Positions 8,038 through 15,755 of a DNA stretch of 58,688 nt are shown in pieces. The notes under the pieces are model-generated. The model ran no database searches and was not told the origin of the DNA. It saw nothing but the letters and a program-made list of their open reading frames with translations. The translations under genes were made by a program, and so were the position numbers. How positions within the stretch are numbered: position 1 is the first letter of the stretch; the number at the start of each line of letters is the position of its first letter. Source of the stretch: Methanofastidiosum sp. (GTDB lineage: Archaea > Methanobacteriota_B > Thermococci > Methanofastidiosales > Methanofastidiosaceae); the NCBI GenBank assembly GCA_020854815.1, contig JAHKLW010000022.1, positions 1 to 58,688 on the forward strand, in the 5' to 3' direction.

Positions 8038-8781
8038 ATAAATGAACTTTCAGAAAAAGATATTCAAAGGTATAAAAGACAGATAATACTCAAAGATTTT
8101 GGAGAGAAGTCTCAGAAAGCCCTTAAAAATTCAACTGCCACTGTATTTGGTTGTGGCGGTCTTGGGTGCCCAACTGCAACATATCTTGCAGCTGCAGGAA
8201 TTGGAAAAATAAATCTAATTGATTTTCAAAAACCTGAACTCTCAAATCTTAACAGACAGATAATGCACTTTGAAAGTGATATGGGCAAAAAAGACAAATC
8301 TGTTTCACTTAAAGAAAAGCTAGAAAGATTAAACAGTTCGATAGAAATAAAATCTTTTTCTGTAGAGATTGATGAAAAAACAATTGGTAAATTCAATGAC
8401 TGCGATATTTTAGTCGACTGTTTGGATAATTTTCATACAAGATACCTTTTGAATAAGTTTTCATTAAGGGAAAAAATCCCACTAGTTCATGCGGCAGTGG
8501 AGGCTTATTATGGACAAATCACAACCATTATTCCTGAGAAAACTCCTTGTATACAATGCTTATTTCCAAACATGCCAAGTAAAAAAGAGATATTTCCGAT
8601 AATTGGGCCAACATGTGGGGTAGTTGGATCAATTGAAGCTATGGAAGTGATTAAAGTACTTACTGGAATTGGAGATATTCTTCAGGGAAAGCTACTTATT
8701 GTTGACTTAAAATTTATGGAATTCGAAACTATTAATTTTAAGAGAAAAGAAGATTGTTCAGTTTGTTCAAAGTATTTTTAA
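8038..8781 (+). CDS. ThiF/MoeB/HesA-family E1-like adenylyltransferase, apparent AUA start
   Basis: Rossmann-type ubiquitin-activating-like enzyme that adenylates a ubiquitin-fold sulfur carrier (ThiS/MoaD/SAMP). The frame open from 8026 gives NELSEKDIQRYKRQIIL, FGCGGLGCPTATYLAAAG (nucleotide loop about residues 38-43) and LSNLNRQI. Next come DILVDCLDNFHTRY, a zinc pair CIQC (about 172-175) and CSVC (about 241-244), and GPTCGVVGSIEAMEVIK. 247 residues is the usual MoeB/ThiF size. The first ATG in frame, at 8263, would delete the nucleotide-binding loop. The start therefore appears to be the ATA at 8038, with SD GGTGAT at correct spacing. Third gene of the thiT-thiN run, suggesting a thiamine role, but MoeB-like or SAMP activation is equally possible. 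Confidence 0.85.
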   Translation: MNELSEKDIQRYKRQIILKDFGEKSQKALKNSTATVFGCGGLGCPTATYLAAAGIGKINLIDFQKPELSNLNRQIMHFESDMGKKDKSVSLKEKLERLNSSIEIKSFSVEIDEKTIGKFNDCDILVDCLDNFHTRYLLNKFSLREKIPLVHAAVEAYYGQITTIIPEKTPCIQCLFPNMPSKKEIFPIIGPTCGVVGSIEAMEVIKVLTGIGDILQGKLLIVDLKFMEFETINFKRKEDCSVCSKYF

Positions 8782-8785
8782 TAGA

Positions 8786-9490
8786 TTATGTATCCGATAA
8801 GAATCCAACTTCGATGTAGTACTGATTGCTGACACCTATCATATAAGTTCCACCTTCGTCGACAGTTAATTCATATCCCTGCATGACTTCGAAATTCTTC
8901 CATAAAGGTCCAAAATAATCGACTGTTTCGTCTTCGCTTCTCTCAAAAGGATCATCAAATTTTGTATAATACACTGTAGGAGGGTCTGTACATAATGAGG
9001 TTCTGCAGGTCACAACTGCTCTTATTAGCTGATCGCTCCTTATTGAATATACATTTGCAATTATTCCAACTTCACGAAGTCTGTATCTTGCTAATGGAAC
9101 TAACTTATAGAAGAATTTTGGTGCACACCCACATTCAATAGCGCATGTTTCCTTTATACTTTCAGGGGTACAAATTCCATTAACACACTTGTAAGCCCAA
9201 AGGTCTTCACTTCTGCATTGGTCATTACATTTAATTCTTTGACATAGATCAACTACACAACCACAGTTTTCAGAGCATGGCTCGATTCTAACAAAATCAA
9301 CACATTCGCCATCTACACATTTCTGACTCCATAGGTCGTTTCCTTTACAGACATCAGGGCACTCTACATTTTCACATGGGTCAGTTATTATGGGAGGTGG
9401 CTCTTCTTTAGGTTTGCTGCATCCTGAAAATAAAATAAGAACACTTATCAGTATAATTATCCCGACATTGCGTGCTCTTATTTTATCCAT
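8786..9490 (-). CDS. Cysteine-rich lipoprotein with two tandem repeats
   Basis: The N-terminal signal ends in the lipobox LFSGC (residues about 20-24), so the mature protein is probably lipid-anchored outside the cell. Residues about 38-76 and 82-119 are two copies of a Cys-rich unit. Each has C-x-x-[VI]-x-C-x-x-x-C, then DLW, then KCV-[DN]-G-x-C and a closing C-x-x-x-C-x-C. Each unit has eight cysteines, suggesting disulfide-bonded or metal-binding mini-domains. The C-terminal half (120-234) is a beta-rich domain with one further cysteine pair. No enzyme family is recognised. The 3' end lies 4 nt from the convergent E1-like gene. TTTATATT near 9512-9519 is about 26 nt from the ATG, suggesting a leaderless mRNA. 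Confidence 0.7.
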   Translation of the reverse strand: MDKIRARNVGIIILISVLILFSGCSKPKEEPPPIITDPCENVECPDVCKGNDLWSQKCVDGECVDFVRIEPCSENCGCVVDLCQRIKCNDQCRSEDLWAYKCVNGICTPESIKETCAIECGCAPKFFYKLVPLARYRLREVGIIANVYSIRSDQLIRAVVTCRTSLCTDPPTVYYTKFDDPFERSEDETVDYFGPLWKNFEVMQGYELTVDEGGTYMIGVSNQYYIEVGFLSDT

Positions 9491-9544
9491 GAAAATCTCA
9501 ATGAACTATTTCAATATAAACTTTAAGGTTAAAAGAAACTCAGT

Positions 9545-9553
9545 CTTATATAT
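9545..9553 (+). promoter_or_regulatory. TATA box of the DUF1624-like gene
   Basis: CTTATATAT is centred about 25 nt before the ATG at 9574, the spacing expected between an archaeal TATA box and a transcription start on the A of a leaderless ATG. It favours ATG 9574 over the GTG at 9562. Confidence 0.5.
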
Positions 9554-9573
9554 CTGAAATAGTGAATTTTAAC

Positions 9574-10329
9574 ATGGAAAATTCCCCCGTAAGGTTCTGG
9601 GAGATTGATGTCTTAAGAGGAATAGCTATAATAATGATGGTTTTATACCATTTAAGTTACGATCTTTATTTTCTAGGTGATTTCCCAATAAAAATATACT
9701 CGCTTTCTTGGACACTTTTCCAAAGAACGACTGCTTCCTTATTCTTGTTGTTGGTAGGCGTTTCTTTAACAATTAGCTATTCAAAAATAAAAGGAAAATA
9801 TTCCAAAAAAGTGATCTTTCAAAGAAATCTGAAGAGGGGATTAAAGATATTTCTTTGGGGTGTTTTAATAACACTCTTTACATTTGTCTTTCTAGGTAAT
9901 GGCATTATTCTCTTTGGCATACTCCATTTGATAGGGGTTTCCATAATAATATCCTATCCACTCCTGGATTACAAATACAAAAATCTCGGGTTAGGATTAA
10001 TAATTATTATGTTAGGATTATATCTAGGAAAGTTCACATTTGACACTCCTTACTTACTCTGGTTGGGATTTGAGCCACAATCATTTTTCTCTTTTGATTA
10101 TTTCCCATTGCTACCTTGGTATGGTATTGTCTTAATTGGTATTTTTTTAGGAAATTTGGCCTATTCGAATTCTAAAAGAAGATTTAACATACCTGATTTC
10201 TCAAATAATTTAATTACTAGATTATTGTCCTTTTTAGGAAAACACTCGCTGAAGATCTATCTGATTCACCAGCCGATAATAATATTGTTATTATATGCCC
10301 TTGGATTTGCAAACCTCTCCCTGCTCTGA
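9574..10329 (+). CDS. DUF1624 / HGSNAT-like membrane acyltransferase
   Basis: Polytopic membrane protein (251 residues, about seven helices). It starts with the family signature RFWEIDVLRGIAIIMMVLYH, in which the EIDxLRG and the following His are typical of heparan-alpha-glucosaminide N-acetyltransferase-like and DUF1624 proteins. Later blocks are RTTASLFLLLVGVSL, FGILHLIGVSII, FPLLPWYGIVLIGIFLGNL and GKHSLKIYLIHQPI, which ends as in other acyltransferase-3-like families. Probable role: transfer of an acyl group to a surface glycan or lipid from the cytoplasmic side (inference). The GTG at 9562 gives four extra codons, but promoter spacing favours ATG 9574. Confidence 0.8.
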   Translation: MENSPVRFWEIDVLRGIAIIMMVLYHLSYDLYFLGDFPIKIYSLSWTLFQRTTASLFLLLVGVSLTISYSKIKGKYSKKVIFQRNLKRGLKIFLWGVLITLFTFVFLGNGIILFGILHLIGVSIIISYPLLDYKYKNLGLGLIIIMLGLYLGKFTFDTPYLLWLGFEPQSFFSFDYFPLLPWYGIVLIGIFLGNLAYSNSKRRFNIPDFSNNLITRLLSFLGKHSLKIYLIHQPIIILLLYALGFANLSLL

Positions 10330-10335
10330 ATATGA

Positions 10336-11028
10336 TTAAAGGTACCCTTTCGTCAAAAGTATTTTTTTAAGAACTGTAATATTGAAATGATTTCCATGAG
10401 AAGGGTATAATGTGTGTATCTCACTTTCAATTAATTTTTTCCAGCTTTGATATATCTGATTTATATCTTCCCCAAAGATTGGCTCTCCGGCCCCCAATCT
10501 GAGGGGCAGTCCATTCATAGCAAGATCCCCAATGAATGCGTCGCCTGAGTCCAAAATAACAGATATTGAACCTTTTGAATGCCCTGGTGTTGGAATAATC
10601 CTTCCATTAATTCCATAACTAATAAGGTCAAACTCAGAATCAATTATAATATCCGGTTTTAAAGGATTAAAGCTAGTATCAATTGACGAAACTTTATTCA
10701 AGAGTATTTTGCCCCAAGCGTTCAGAGGTTTTGTACTCATTTTTCCAGTTAATCCTGAATCTAAAAGTTGCAAGTCTTCTTTATGGAGAAGTATTTTTGC
10801 ATCAGTTATCTTTTTTAATTCCTGAGCATTTCCAATATGATCATAATGCGCATGCGTCAATATAATTAGTCCAATATTCTTAGGGGAAATCCCATTATCT
10901 TCTAGAAAATCCAAAATTATTTTTGCTTTGCCCTTATATCCAGTATCAATAAGAATGTTAAGAGAGTTTGATTTCAAAAGATAACAATTTGTTACTCCAA
11001 CTTTTATAATATTAAGATTATTTTCCAC
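10336..11028 (-). CDS. Metallo-beta-lactamase-fold hydrolase
   Basis: Zinc hydrolase of 230 residues with ILTHAHYDHIG (HxHxDH motif), TPGHSKGSISV (third metal histidine), IGDLAM (bridging Asp) and YPSHGNH (last His). The layout is that of glyoxalase II-like or general MBL hydrolases; the substrate is not determinable. The annotated start is GTG. It is transcribed convergently with the DUF1624-like gene (6-nt gap) and divergently from the histone-fold gene. Confidence 0.85.
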   Translation of the reverse strand: MENNLNIIKVGVTNCYLLKSNSLNILIDTGYKGKAKIILDFLEDNGISPKNIGLIILTHAHYDHIGNAQELKKITDAKILLHKEDLQLLDSGLTGKMSTKPLNAWGKILLNKVSSIDTSFNPLKPDIIIDSEFDLISYGINGRIIPTPGHSKGSISVILDSGDAFIGDLAMNGLPLRLGAGEPIFGEDINQIYQSWKKLIESEIHTLYPSHGNHFNITVLKKILLTKGYL

Positions 11029-11090
11029 AATTTTTAATATATTGGAAAGTCTTATAAGTTTTATAGTGTATTCAAATCATAGGTGTTTAT

Positions 11091-11447
11091 ATGGAAGAAG
11101 AAATTAACAACGATGAAACAAGCGAAGACAGTCAAAAATTTCCTTTGCCAATGGGTACCATTGTCAGACTTATGAGGACACATCTCGATAAAGACAAGAT
11201 GATTTCAAGAAAAGTCAAGGAAGATATGAACCTCTTTTTAGGTAAAATGATTGAAGATATATCTACAAAATTAAACGATAGTCCTTATGTCACAGTAGAT
11301 GAAGTGATGTTTAGAGAGGCTGTAAAGCCATATGAAAACATGAAAGCAGTTGAGCTTGAAAAGAAAAGAATAATAAAGACTCTTGAGAAGATAAAAGCCG
11401 ATTGTGATGTTTTGATAGAAGAGGTTAACAGGACTTTTAGGTTATAG
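11091..11447 (+). CDS. Histone-fold protein with acidic tail and C-terminal coiled coil
   Basis: Residues about 17-82 follow the archaeal histone pattern. FPLPMGTIVRLMRTHLDK corresponds to the LPIAPIGRIIK start. A long central helix (ISRKVKEDMNLFLGKMIEDIS) comes next, followed by a short strand/loop YVTVDEVMFREAVKPY matching KTIKAEDIELAVRRF. Unlike canonical 65-70 residue histones, it has an acidic N-terminal tail (seven D/E in the first 13) and a 35-residue helical extension with hydrophobics at 94, 98, 101, 105, 108 and 112, a clean heptad pattern. DNA-contact residues of HMfB are only partly kept. It may therefore bridge DNA, act as a histone variant, or be a non-chromatin CBF/NF-Y-like protein. 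GGTG 8-11 nt before the ATG is the SD; CTTATAAGT near 11050 is a TATA candidate. Confidence 0.6.
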   Translation: MEEEINNDETSEDSQKFPLPMGTIVRLMRTHLDKDKMISRKVKEDMNLFLGKMIEDISTKLNDSPYVTVDEVMFREAVKPYENMKAVELEKKRIIKTLEKIKADCDVLIEEVNRTFRL

Positions 11448-11516
11448 ATTTATTTATTTTTATTAAAAAAAATTATTATAAATTATGTATTAAAATTTTG
11501 TTAGTATCTAAAGATC

Positions 11517-12134
11517 ATGTTGTTAAAAAAGAAAATCCTGGCAATTGGTGGAAGTCCAAGAAAGAATGGAAATACAGACTATCTTTTAGATTGTTTTATA
11601 AAATCTGCTAAGAATAGAAAAATTGATTTCAAACTTCTATATTTGAGAGACTTAGACATACATCCGTGTACTGGATGCGAAAAGTGCAGAAAAGATAAGA
11701 TATGTACAAATTTTTCTGATGATATGGTAGACATATACCCACTAATTTACGAGTCTGTGGGCATGATAATTGGCGCGCCCACTCACAACTACAATGTCCC
11801 TGCATTGATGAAATCATTCATAGACAGGCTTTACTGCTTTTATGATTTTACCGATGACAGGCCAAGACAATATTCAAGTAGATTGGCCAATCAAGGTAGG
11901 CAGGCAATAATATTCGGAGTTGGTGAGCAGAAAACTATGGAAGAATTCGGTTTTACCCTTGAAGCACTTGAAATGCCTCTAAAAGCACTGGGTTATAATA
12001 CAATCTTTAAACTACCTGTGCTGGGTATTTTTGATAAAGGTGCTGTTAAAAATAAAAAAGATGTAATATCAGAAGCAGAAAAAGCAGGGCTAGAAATGGC
12101 TAAGTACATTGAAAATATTAGTTTCTCAAAATGA
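11517..12134 (+). CDS. Flavodoxin-family NAD(P)H/FMN oxidoreductase with cysteine motif
   Basis: FMN-binding start ILAIGGSPRKNGNTDYLLDCF, followed by HPCTGCEKCRKDKICT (C-x-x-C-x-x-C plus a fourth cysteine, as in archaeal iron-sulfur flavoproteins and related NADPH-dependent FMN reductases) and GAPTHNYNVPALMKSFIDR. About 205 residues. Archaeal iron-sulfur flavoproteins use a compact cysteine motif at this place for a [4Fe-4S] cluster, so a cluster is possible. The electron partner is unknown. It stands alone; the sequence after the stop is AT-rich with no gene until 12268. Confidence 0.82.
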   Translation: MLLKKKILAIGGSPRKNGNTDYLLDCFIKSAKNRKIDFKLLYLRDLDIHPCTGCEKCRKDKICTNFSDDMVDIYPLIYESVGMIIGAPTHNYNVPALMKSFIDRLYCFYDFTDDRPRQYSSRLANQGRQAIIFGVGEQKTMEEFGFTLEALEMPLKALGYNTIFKLPVLGIFDKGAVKNKKDVISEAEKAGLEMAKYIENISFSK

Positions 12135-12267
12135 ATTTCCAATATGCATTCAAGTAGGAAGTTCAAATTCAGAAATCTTATCTTTATTAAATTTTCAAAC
12201 TAAAAGGTAAACAAGACTTTAAAGCCAAGGAGAAGTTTTATTTAAAAAATTTAATAAAAATTAAATA

Positions 12268-13380
12268 TTAAAGTATTCTTAAAATTTGCTCTAATAGCTC
12301 TTTTGCTTTTTTGAGATCATTCACTGCTTTAATGACATTGCCTGTTTTCTTGGCATTTTCAATATATTGCTGTGCTTCGTTCCATGAGCTTTTTACATTT
12401 TCAGAAACGCTGCACCCTGCACTTGAAACTCCGCTTTGCTTGCAATCTACTGGAAGCTTATTTAATATCTGTGTCTGTAAGATATTAACTGTTTTTAATC
12501 TATTATTGTAAGAAGATTTCAATTGTGAGTGAATAGCTAATTGTGAGTTATTTTGGACATGAACAGTAACTGTTGCTGTAGGTAGAGTTGAAACATCGTT
12601 TGGCATTCCCCCATACTCCACAATATAACCGTCGATATTGTTAGAATCTTTAGGAAGATCATTCCAGGATCCAGAGTAATAAAACTCTCCGTAACTTTCT
12701 CCTCCTCCACTGCCATCATTTGGTTCTTCAACATTCCAATTACAGTAGATGTAACATTCTGGCCCAATATCTGGGTGCCTTCCATAGAAAAATTTAGTGC
12801 CGGCTTCTGGACCTGTGACCCAATACCAATTATTATTCGTATCACCAGTTATGCTAGGATCATCAGTAGCCCCCATCCATGCAGAATTTTCTGTTGCGTT
12901 AACATCTTCCATTGAAGCGATGAACACATTTTCTTCTTGAGAAGTTATGGTAACAAGATATCCTTTAAGCCCATATAGAGATAGCGCTGATGCATTCGCG
13001 TTGGCATCATCCCAAGTAAAAATACCTGAAACAAAGTCATAATAGTGGCCAGTATCTATACAAAATTTATATATATTCTCGTCATTAAGAGGAACAGAGT
13101 AAGTAAATGTATCAATCCCGGACCAATTTGGATCAGGTGTATACCTTATCACGCCATTTTCTATAATGGCCGTACCATGCTTTGGTTGGCTAATCGGCCC
13201 TATGTATTTAAGTTCTGTAGTATCATTAGCCAATACATTAATCAAAACTGTACTACCTTTATCACATATGGCAGAGTCGTTTACTGCCCCTCCAGAAGCC
13301 CAAACTGAAGAAACTAAAAAGCAGGGCATAATCAAAGAAAATATTATTAGCGACGTTATTGTTTTTCTTATAGATATAAT
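12268..13380 (-). CDS. Secreted Ig-like plus C-type-lectin-like protein, apparent AUU start
   Basis: From the presumed start, a signal peptide (ISIRKTITSLIIFSLIMPC to VWASG) leads into a cadherin-like/bacterial Ig domain (INVLANDTTELKYIG, SQPKHGTAII, YTPDPNWSGIDTFTYSV). Next is a C-type-lectin fold of about 140 residues (WDDANANASAL, LVTITSQEENVFIA, SAWMGATDD, WYWVTGPEAG, WNVEEPND, WNDLPKDS). The last 80 residues are helical and coiled-coil-prone. Likely a surface-exposed ligand-binding protein. An in-frame ATG at 13425 lies upstream of where transcription should begin (TATA box at 13429-13436). A strong SD, AAGGAGGTAATAAT, is followed directly by ATT at 13380, so AUU is the best start. Confidence 0.8.
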   Translation of the reverse strand: MISIRKTITSLIIFSLIMPCFLVSSVWASGGAVNDSAICDKGSTVLINVLANDTTELKYIGPISQPKHGTAIIENGVIRYTPDPNWSGIDTFTYSVPLNDENIYKFCIDTGHYYDFVSGIFTWDDANANASALSLYGLKGYLVTITSQEENVFIASMEDVNATENSAWMGATDDPSITGDTNNNWYWVTGPEAGTKFFYGRHPDIGPECYIYCNWNVEEPNDGSGGGESYGEFYYSGSWNDLPKDSNNIDGYIVEYGGMPNDVSTLPTATVTVHVQNNSQLAIHSQLKSSYNNRLKTVNILQTQILNKLPVDCKQSGVSSAGCSVSENVKSSWNEAQQYIENAKKTGNVIKAVNDLKKAKELLEQILRIL

Positions 13381-13386
13381 ATTATT

Positions 13387-13394
13387 ACCTCCTT
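13387..13394 (-). promoter_or_regulatory. Strong Shine-Dalgarno ahead of an AUU codon
   Basis: Minus strand AAGGAGGT then AATAAT then ATT. The EF-1alpha gene has AAGGAGGAAATAAT then ATG: the same spacing and 13 of 14 bases. No ATG, GTG or TTG lies within the next 12 codons in this frame at a comparable distance. Confidence 0.6.
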
Positions 13395-13428
13395 GCAATA
13401 CATTATATATCAATATATTATGCATTAA

Positions 13429-13436
13429 TATATAAA
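13429..13436 (-). promoter_or_regulatory. TATA box of the lectin-like gene
   Basis: Minus strand AAAAAGTTTATATA, an A-rich BRE plus TTTATATA. Its centre predicts a transcript start near 13406, downstream of the ATG at 13425 but upstream of the SD at 13394-13387. Confidence 0.5.
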
Positions 13437-13523
13437 CTTTTTGGAAATATTAGTTATCAATAATGGTAATAAATAACTAAATTTTATATAAAAAAATAAT
13501 CTAGAAAAATAGGATTAGTTGAA

Positions 13524-14405
13524 TCATAGATTAAGTTCCATAAAGTCTTCTGCAACTATTGCATTTTCACAGTATTTTTTTGATTCTTCTTCGACTTCTT
13601 TTGTTTCGTATCGCTGACTTATATGTGTCAATACAAGCTTTTTTGCAGAAAGAAGCTGTGCAACTTCACATGCTTCCTTTACAGTTGAGTGATAAGTTTC
13701 TTTTTTGTCTTCTTGTGATATGAATGTAGAGTCATGGATTAGGACATCACAATTGTATGCTTCCTCAGGAAATATTTCTATTTTCTCTGTATCTCCTGTA
13801 TAAACTATCTTCTTTCCTTTCTTGGTTTTACCTGTAACTTCATCAATAGAAATTTCTCTTCCGTTTAACTCAACTATTCCGTTTTTTTCAAGTAGCGCGA
13901 ACATCTCGCCTTTTATTCCAAGCTCATCACAGAGTTTTTTGTTAAATTTACCTCTTGAATAATTTACGCCAAAAACATATCCAATTGCAGGCACCCCATG
14001 AGAGACGGGAAATGGTCGTATCCAATAACTATCGAATTCAATCCTCTGGTCAAATACTTCTATGACGTGAATATCGAAATCAGCCGAGAAATAGGGTATA
14101 GAAAAAAGTGTCTCCATGTACCCAATAGTATCCTTAGGAACAAATATCTCCAACAGTTGAGTCCTGCCATTTAACTTCATAGATTGAATTAATCCTACAA
14201 GGCCCATTATATGATCGGCATGAAGGTGTGTAATAAAGATCTTAGAAATCTTCATAGGTGACACCTTTTTTATCATCTGTCTCTGTGTACCTTCGCCACA
14301 GTCAAAAAGCATGAACTCGCCATTATTGTACTGCAATGCCACTGAAGGTGGATTTCTATCCGACGTAGGCTTGGATGCTGAAGTTCCAAGGAATATAAGC
14401 TTCAT
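13524..14405 (-). CDS. rnz: Ribonuclease Z (tRNA 3' endonuclease)
   Basis: Processes tRNA 3' trailers; relevant here because tRNA-Ser and tRNA-Lys in this window lack an encoded CCA. 293 residues with FLGTSASKPTSDRNPPSVAL, LFDCGEGTQRQM, FITHLHADHIMGLVGL (zinc HxHxDH), PVSHGVPAIGYVF, VYTGDTEK and LTHISQRY. All metal ligands typical of RNase Z are visible. ATTTAAAC about 26 nt upstream and no SD suggest a leaderless mRNA. Confidence 0.95.
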   Translation of the reverse strand: MKLIFLGTSASKPTSDRNPPSVALQYNNGEFMLFDCGEGTQRQMIKKVSPMKISKIFITHLHADHIMGLVGLIQSMKLNGRTQLLEIFVPKDTIGYMETLFSIPYFSADFDIHVIEVFDQRIEFDSYWIRPFPVSHGVPAIGYVFGVNYSRGKFNKKLCDELGIKGEMFALLEKNGIVELNGREISIDEVTGKTKKGKKIVYTGDTEKIEIFPEEAYNCDVLIHDSTFISQEDKKETYHSTVKEACEVAQLLSAKKLVLTHISQRYETKEVEEESKKYCENAIVAEDFMELNL

Positions 14406-14441
14406 CAGATTTAAGAAAAGAATAGAAGTTTAAATTATTTA

Positions 14442-15116
14442 TTATAAAATTTCTATTTCTACCTCAGCTTTGTCTTGAGATTCAGTAATAACAATGAAAT
14501 ACCAATATCCTGAGTGAGGTACATTATAGCTTGTTCTCATGAAAGGTCCAGTATCTGAAGGCAATTCTATTCCAGTTATTCCTTCTGTGGAAAAAGCAAG
14601 AAACCAGTTGGCATTCAAGAATTTTTCATATGCGTCTTCGTCAATGAAGTAAATCGAAACATTTCCTGTTTTAATTTGATATTTAAACTCTAAACTTTGA
14701 TCTTTAAAGGCTTCTAATCTAATTGAATCGTATTTCTTGTAAGAGTAAACAGTTATAGTTTTTTTAATATTATAATAATTAGATATACTTGAAGGCAAAA
14801 TTATCTGTTTGGACATTAGAGCTTTACTTAAAGTATAGTCATTTGCATTTAGGCCTAAAATATTATTACATTCCTTAATTCTTTCATTTGCAGTATATGC
14901 CAAATAATTGTTTCCTGCCTTAATAGCTTCGTTGTGGGAATATATAAAAAAATCTTTAGCTTTTAAGAAATCCTCAGCCCTCATAAAACTTGCACCTGTG
15001 CTGTAAAAATCCTGTGCAACTTGATTCTTCTGCTGGTTATTAAGAGAAGTTACGGTAAAAAGATTAGACAATAACAAAATAAAAGTCATTAGAAAAACAA
15101 AGCATATTTTTTTCAT
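14442..15116 (-). CDS. Secreted protein of unknown function
   Basis: Not recognised. A signal peptide (first 24 residues, ending LFTVTS) is followed by a helical region (about 28-95) with TPR-like spacing (FYSTGASFMRAEDFLKAKDF, then NNYLAYTANERIKECN). A beta-rich C-terminal half (125-224) ends HSGYWYFIVITESQDKAEVEIEIL, resembling a small jelly-roll in which a terminal strand closes a sandwich. It has no cysteines suited to disulfides and no catalytic motif. It sits between rnz and a DUF2284 gene on the same strand. Confidence 0.65.
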   Translation of the reverse strand: MKKICFVFLMTFILLLSNLFTVTSLNNQQKNQVAQDFYSTGASFMRAEDFLKAKDFFIYSHNEAIKAGNNYLAYTANERIKECNNILGLNANDYTLSKALMSKQIILPSSISNYYNIKKTITVYSYKKYDSIRLEAFKDQSLEFKYQIKTGNVSIYFIDEDAYEKFLNANWFLAFSTEGITGIELPSDTGPFMRTSYNVPHSGYWYFIVITESQDKAEVEIEIL

Positions 15117-15138
15117 GGAAATAATTAATTTCCCAATA

Positions 15139-15705
15139 TTATTTAAACTTATCTTTTATGTCATTAATCAGAATGCAGCCTGTCCAAACAATCTTATCAG
15201 GATAAAAATTATTATCAAGTCCAAAATTATCAAGAAGTTTTTGTACATCAATTCCAAGTGACTCAAGAGAAGGTCTTGCCTTGTGTGGATGTTTGCAAGG
15301 CTTGTTTGATATTGCCTTGCACTCAATACAAAAAGAACAACTACCTCCGACTAACCCCCAAGCATCAATACCCGTTTGATTGAGAAAATTTTCTAATTCT
15401 AATATCCTCTTGTGAAAGTCAATTTTAGACCTCTTGACTTTCATTTTGTCTCGTGTTACATCAAATTCTTCTTTGTATCTTACCAAAATAGCTTTGTTAT
15501 AATCTCCTAGCCTAGACTTGATTTCTTCAATTGAACCTATAATCGGCGGGCACATGTAATGTTTTCCATAATGCCCACATAAATTCTCATAGCAATACTC
15601 CCTAATTCTTTCTTCAGGTATAAGCAAGCATGGATTAAATTCAATGAAGTCTCTAAAGCCTATTTTCTCAGACAATGCCTTTAGCTCTAAAATGTATTCT
15701 GACAC
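15139..15705 (-). CDS. DUF2284 cysteine-rich metal-binding protein
   Basis: 188 residues with the DUF2284 cysteine set: CYENLCGHYGKHYMCPP near residue 40-55, and GGSCSFCIECKAISNKPCKHP near residue 120-140. The conserved ARPSLESLGIDV and VWTGCILI also match. The cysteines probably bind a metal or iron-sulfur cluster; family members occur with corrinoid-related and redox genes in anaerobes, but the function is unestablished. The ATG lies about 50 nt from the divergent DUF371 gene, so the two may share a promoter region. Confidence 0.85.
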   Translation of the reverse strand: MSEYILELKALSEKIGFRDFIEFNPCLLIPEERIREYCYENLCGHYGKHYMCPPIIGSIEEIKSRLGDYNKAILVRYKEEFDVTRDKMKVKRSKIDFHKRILELENFLNQTGIDAWGLVGGSCSFCIECKAISNKPCKHPHKARPSLESLGIDVQKLLDNFGLDNNFYPDKIVWTGCILINDIKDKFK

Positions 15706-15755
15706 AATAGTAATTCTAAAGTAAATCTTTTAAGAGTAAAGGTTTCTTTCGAGAT

